Below are positions 61,701-64,000 of a DNA stretch of 64,000 nucleotides, in pieces (position 1 is the first letter of the stretch; the number at the start of each line of letters is the position of its first letter). The stretch is from Dimorphilus gyrociliatus (taxonomy: Eukaryota > Annelida > Polychaeta > Dinophilidae). The notes under the pieces were generated by a model that had not been told where the DNA came from, did not search any database, and saw only the letters and a program-made list of their open reading frames with translations. The stretch lies in contig CAJFCJ010000004.1 of assembly GCA_904063045.1 (NCBI GenBank), positions 2,163,713 through 2,227,712 of the forward strand. Direction: 5' to 3'. Position numbers and translations under genes: made by a program.

Positions 61701-61857
61701 TAACGTCGTAGATTATCTGCAAAATAAACAAAACTAGTAGGAGAAACTAACCTGTCTGATGTCCATTCTCCTTCCAATTCGGTCTTGGTCACGTCTTCAA
61801 TTTCTCTGTCGTACATTCGTCTAACCAAAGGGGAGCAGACATCCCTTTTCATATAAC
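54153..61857 (-). CDS. APCDD1: APCDD1, membrane-tethered Wnt antagonist (4 exons seen, 5' end missing)
   Basis: Exons: 61857-61752, 57664-57124, 55709-55371, 54566-54153; 1400 coding bases with matching phases, about 466 residues without the N-terminus. Two APCDD domains are plain. Each opens with a Trp-Cys block: LEGEWTSDRCEVRSGPEYIT and TGEWFSERCESRPG. The first domain ends LLLGDVHTH..YRPTAFQAPL; the second contains GYYHYYSDVLC, GSWKVGVEQDITK and HGCAALGIALP. Between them, KKCSVCKVI keeps the CxxC of the family. APCDD1 is a secretory-pathway glycoprotein at the cell surface that binds Wnt and LRP5 and damps beta-catenin signalling. The chain ends with a hydrophobic segment (EKFIVLLLCFLSLLF) directly at the stop, suiting a C-terminal anchor. 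The signal peptide must lie on an upstream exon; 63174-63216 is a candidate adjoining exon. Confidence 0.92.
55222..55235. promoter_or_regulatory. CTCF-like motif CCGCCATCTATCGG
   Basis: In the APCDD1 intron between exons 54566-54153 and 55709-55371. It shares the CGCCATCTA core with the sites at 8813 and 15695. Confidence 0.3.
58684..58715. repeat. (CT)n microsatellite
   Basis: About 16 uninterrupted CT units in an APCDD1 intron. Confidence 0.95.
59822..59856. repeat. (GA)n microsatellite
   Basis: GA units followed by AAAG variation, in an APCDD1 intron. Confidence 0.9.
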
Positions 61858-62836
61858 CTATTCAAAAAGCCCGTATTAATGTTTTATCTTTTCAAGAAAG
61901 GTTGTCATTAAACGTTTGTTGAAACCATATAATTAAGTATTTTTGTTCGAGTGCTTGCCTTTATTAAATTAGGTCGAGATTTTAAATGGAATGTAAGAAA
62001 AAAGGCTGAGAGAAGGAGGGGCTTAGTAGGTTTTCAAGGGATCTTTTGAACAGTTTTAGGCCTATGAAGAGGTACATTTGGCTCTTTAAATTTTTGGCAG
62101 CGAAAAATGCATAATGAAACGAAAATAATTTTTATTATAAGCCATTCAAGCTTAAAGATTTAATTATCAGCACTGTAGACCAATATAAGCGGTATTTGGA
62201 AAGTGTTTTCTTACTTTATAAGCGCCTTATACAATCTCTAATAATTGCAATAAATTTCATGACAATAAAGTCAAAATTGGTACTTCTGCTTCTTTTTTGA
62301 ATATTTTTTATATGACAATAAAGAATTAATATTTCTCCAATTTCCTTTGATATATATAATATTTATATATATATATATATATTGTATATACTCGTATTTA
62401 TAAATTAAATATCTTTTAAACGAAATGAATGACAATCATACTCTAAAGATTATTTACCAAGGATTCTCTAACTTTGATCGGAACCGCCTAGATTTTGTGT
62501 TTTTTTTCTTTTTCGTCGCTAGTTTAGTTTATAAGGCTACATCATTGACTGTTTACGTTACGGATTTATTTTAAGGCAAAGACGAGAGAATAGAGGATAC
62601 AATAGTGGAAATAAATTTATTTTTCTCTTTTTCCTCCTTCTCTATTCAAGAAAATAGCTGTTTAAGTTTTCTAATCCGGTATTGGTAAGGAAAATTGAAA
62701 ATTTATTTACAGCCTGACAAAGTTCTTTTGTTATCTTTTGATTTTTTTTCTTTCGTTGAAAGACATTTTTTTCTATGATTAATTTTAATGTCCTTCCTCT
62801 CTATTCCTTTTTTTCGGCTATCTACCTATCTATCTA

Positions 62837-62839
<3 letters not shown>

Positions 62840-62885
<46 letters not shown>
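62840..62885. repeat. (CT)n microsatellite
   Basis: About 23 uninterrupted CT units upstream of the first certain APCDD1 exon. Confidence 0.95.
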
Positions 62886-62886
<1 letters not shown>

Positions 62887-63173
62887 GTCTTTCTCTCCGT
62901 TCTTTCGCTTCTTTCTCCCACGGACACCTTCTTCTTCACAATCTAACACCAATTCTACCTGTCTCCTTAATTTTCTTTTAATTCTCAGTAAAGCGTGATC
63001 TCTCTCACTCCTTAATTTTAGAATGTTGTTAGTCTTTTTTCACAATAAATTCTATGCACTCGTAAATCCTGTTGTTGATTTATATTACGGATTAGGCGAT
63101 AAAAGAAAACTTGTTACTCATATTGTGAGAAAATATTTTGGCGTTTCTTTCTTCTATTTTTAATTTAACTTAC

Positions 63174-63216
63174 AATAAGGGTCATTTAAGACTTTCAAGT
63201 GGTACTCTTCAAAAAT
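63174..63216 (-). CDS. APCDD1: Candidate additional APCDD1 exon (partial)
   Basis: A 43-base segment reads IFEEYHLKVLNDPY plus one base, with acceptor CCTAAG before it and a strong GTAAGT donor after it. Only one of the three frames is open, and its phase (one base left over) fits the next exon at 61857. The residues precede the first APCDD domain, a poorly conserved part, so similarity cannot confirm it. Confidence 0.3.
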
Positions 63217-64000
63217 CTTAGGCCCAAAAAAGCTCGTAATTCGCTTTTACGGCCTCTTTCATAACAAAACCGTATGTTAATTAAGTCTTTGGAGATTGAA
63301 TTCTTTTTCTAAGGAAGGATATTTAATGAACTGACCAAAGTTTAATTACAAGTTATTTAATTGCCTACGAGTATAAAATTAATTAAACTAATTTCATGAT
63401 AGGGAGATAGATGTACAATACAAATAGATATGTTCCTATATTTCTAAGAGATCCTATCGACAATAACCCGGACAAGGAAAGAAAATACAAAGATTTCTTT
63501 GTTTTCACCTATTGATAAAAGATCTTTAAAATTATTAATTACAGTTAAGGTATTATTAATTATTTTGATAAATTATTCAATTTTCTCATATTGAAGCTGA
63601 ATAGAAAAGTTTTTTACTGCCAAGTTTATGAAATTGAGGGATAAGAAAAAAATGATCGCTTTTAAAGAGATTGACAAGTCAAAGAAAATAGAAAAGTAAA
63701 GAAGGTAAAGAACAGCTCCTGTTAGACGAGATATTGAGATAAACAAGAATACAGTTTTTTGAATAGCTTGCGGAAATGATGAAAGTAAGAAGCGATTGAA
63801 GTCGCCTCGGGCAACCTCTTCATACATTTTAAATTGACTCTTTTCCTTCTCTTTTACGTCTTCGCAAACATAAAACTATTCTATTTTCTTTAAGGAAAAA
63901 AAATGTTTCATAGGTTTTGATATATAAAAATTTAATGGTAGAAGTAACAATGATTAATGGTCTATTGGCTAGAAAAGAAAACTATCAATCTATATATCTA

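Larger units (their letters stand above)
57665..61751 (-). other. 4.1-kb APCDD1 intron
   Basis: Longest intron of the gene. It holds CT/GA repeats (58684-58715, 59822-59856), a TATACTGTATA site near 60650, and GC-richer patches around 59000-59700 and 61170-61330 that contain CACGTG boxes and ATCAAAG (TCF-like) sites. These patches are candidate enhancers. No coding exon is supported. Confidence 0.5.
61858..64000. other. Probable 5' part of APCDD1 or its first visible intron
   Basis: AT-rich DNA upstream of the first certain APCDD1 exon. It holds a TCF-like CTTTGATC site (62472-62479), a long CT run (62840-62885), and a small candidate exon (63174-63216). A minus-strand frame at 63573-63827 is hydrophobic but has no signal-peptide layout or matching donor. 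Confidence 0.4.

Noticed and set aside
1..64000. tRNA genes, rRNA, CRISPR arrays, or transposons with coding capacity
   Set aside because: I looked for tRNA B-box-like GGTTCGAATC with matching A-box and stems, for long rRNA-like segments, for regularly spaced repeats, and for transposase or reverse-transcriptase motifs, and found none that hold up by eye.

Overview
The window is animal nuclear DNA. Coding sequence is cut by many introns with GT..AG borders, genes are kilobases apart, and the families are animal ones: APCDD1, SCYL2, MINDY-4B, AKAP2/MISP and a clan-2 cytochrome P450. The DNA is strongly AT-rich and full of TA, CT/GA and short tetranucleotide repeats. I place it as an invertebrate but cannot name the phylum. 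Exon structures were built by hand from splice sites, reading-phase agreement and family similarity; no search was run.

Every gene I can support lies on the minus strand. From low to high coordinate: a small SAM-domain protein (SAMD15-like, 1.0-1.6 kb); a large AKAP2/MISP-family scaffold with two alternative first exons (3.0-12.7 kb); a 17-exon SCYL2 pseudokinase (15.0-30.5 kb); about 12 kb without a recognised gene (30.5-42.6 kb); a 5-exon cytochrome P450 of the CYP2 clan (42.6-45.3 kb); a 4-exon gene resembling the aerolysin/ETX-MTX2 pore-forming fold (47.4-48.6 kb); a 3-exon MINDY-4B-like pseudo-deubiquitinase (49.9-51.6 kb); one small unassigned ORF (53.0-53.3 kb); and APCDD1, a membrane-tethered Wnt antagonist, open at its 5' end (54.2 to beyond 61.9 kb).

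The genes do not form an operon or an obvious pathway. Two themes recur. First, catalysis has been lost or altered: SCYL2 lacks kinase motifs (as expected for the family), the MINDY-like protein lacks both catalytic residues, and the P450 lacks the usual I-helix threonine. Second, there is phosphorylation signalling: the SCYL2 tail carries eight RRxS sites, and the AKAP2/MISP-like gene carries a protein phosphatase 1 docking motif in one alternative first exon.

Non-coding signals worth attention are a recurring CTCF-like CGCCATCT motif, a microRNA-like hairpin in the gene-free stretch, a nested inverted repeat with CAGGTG-type boxes, and a dispersed TATACTGTATA palindrome. I saw no tRNA, rRNA, CRISPR array, or transposon with coding capacity, and no clear multi-gene system new to biology.
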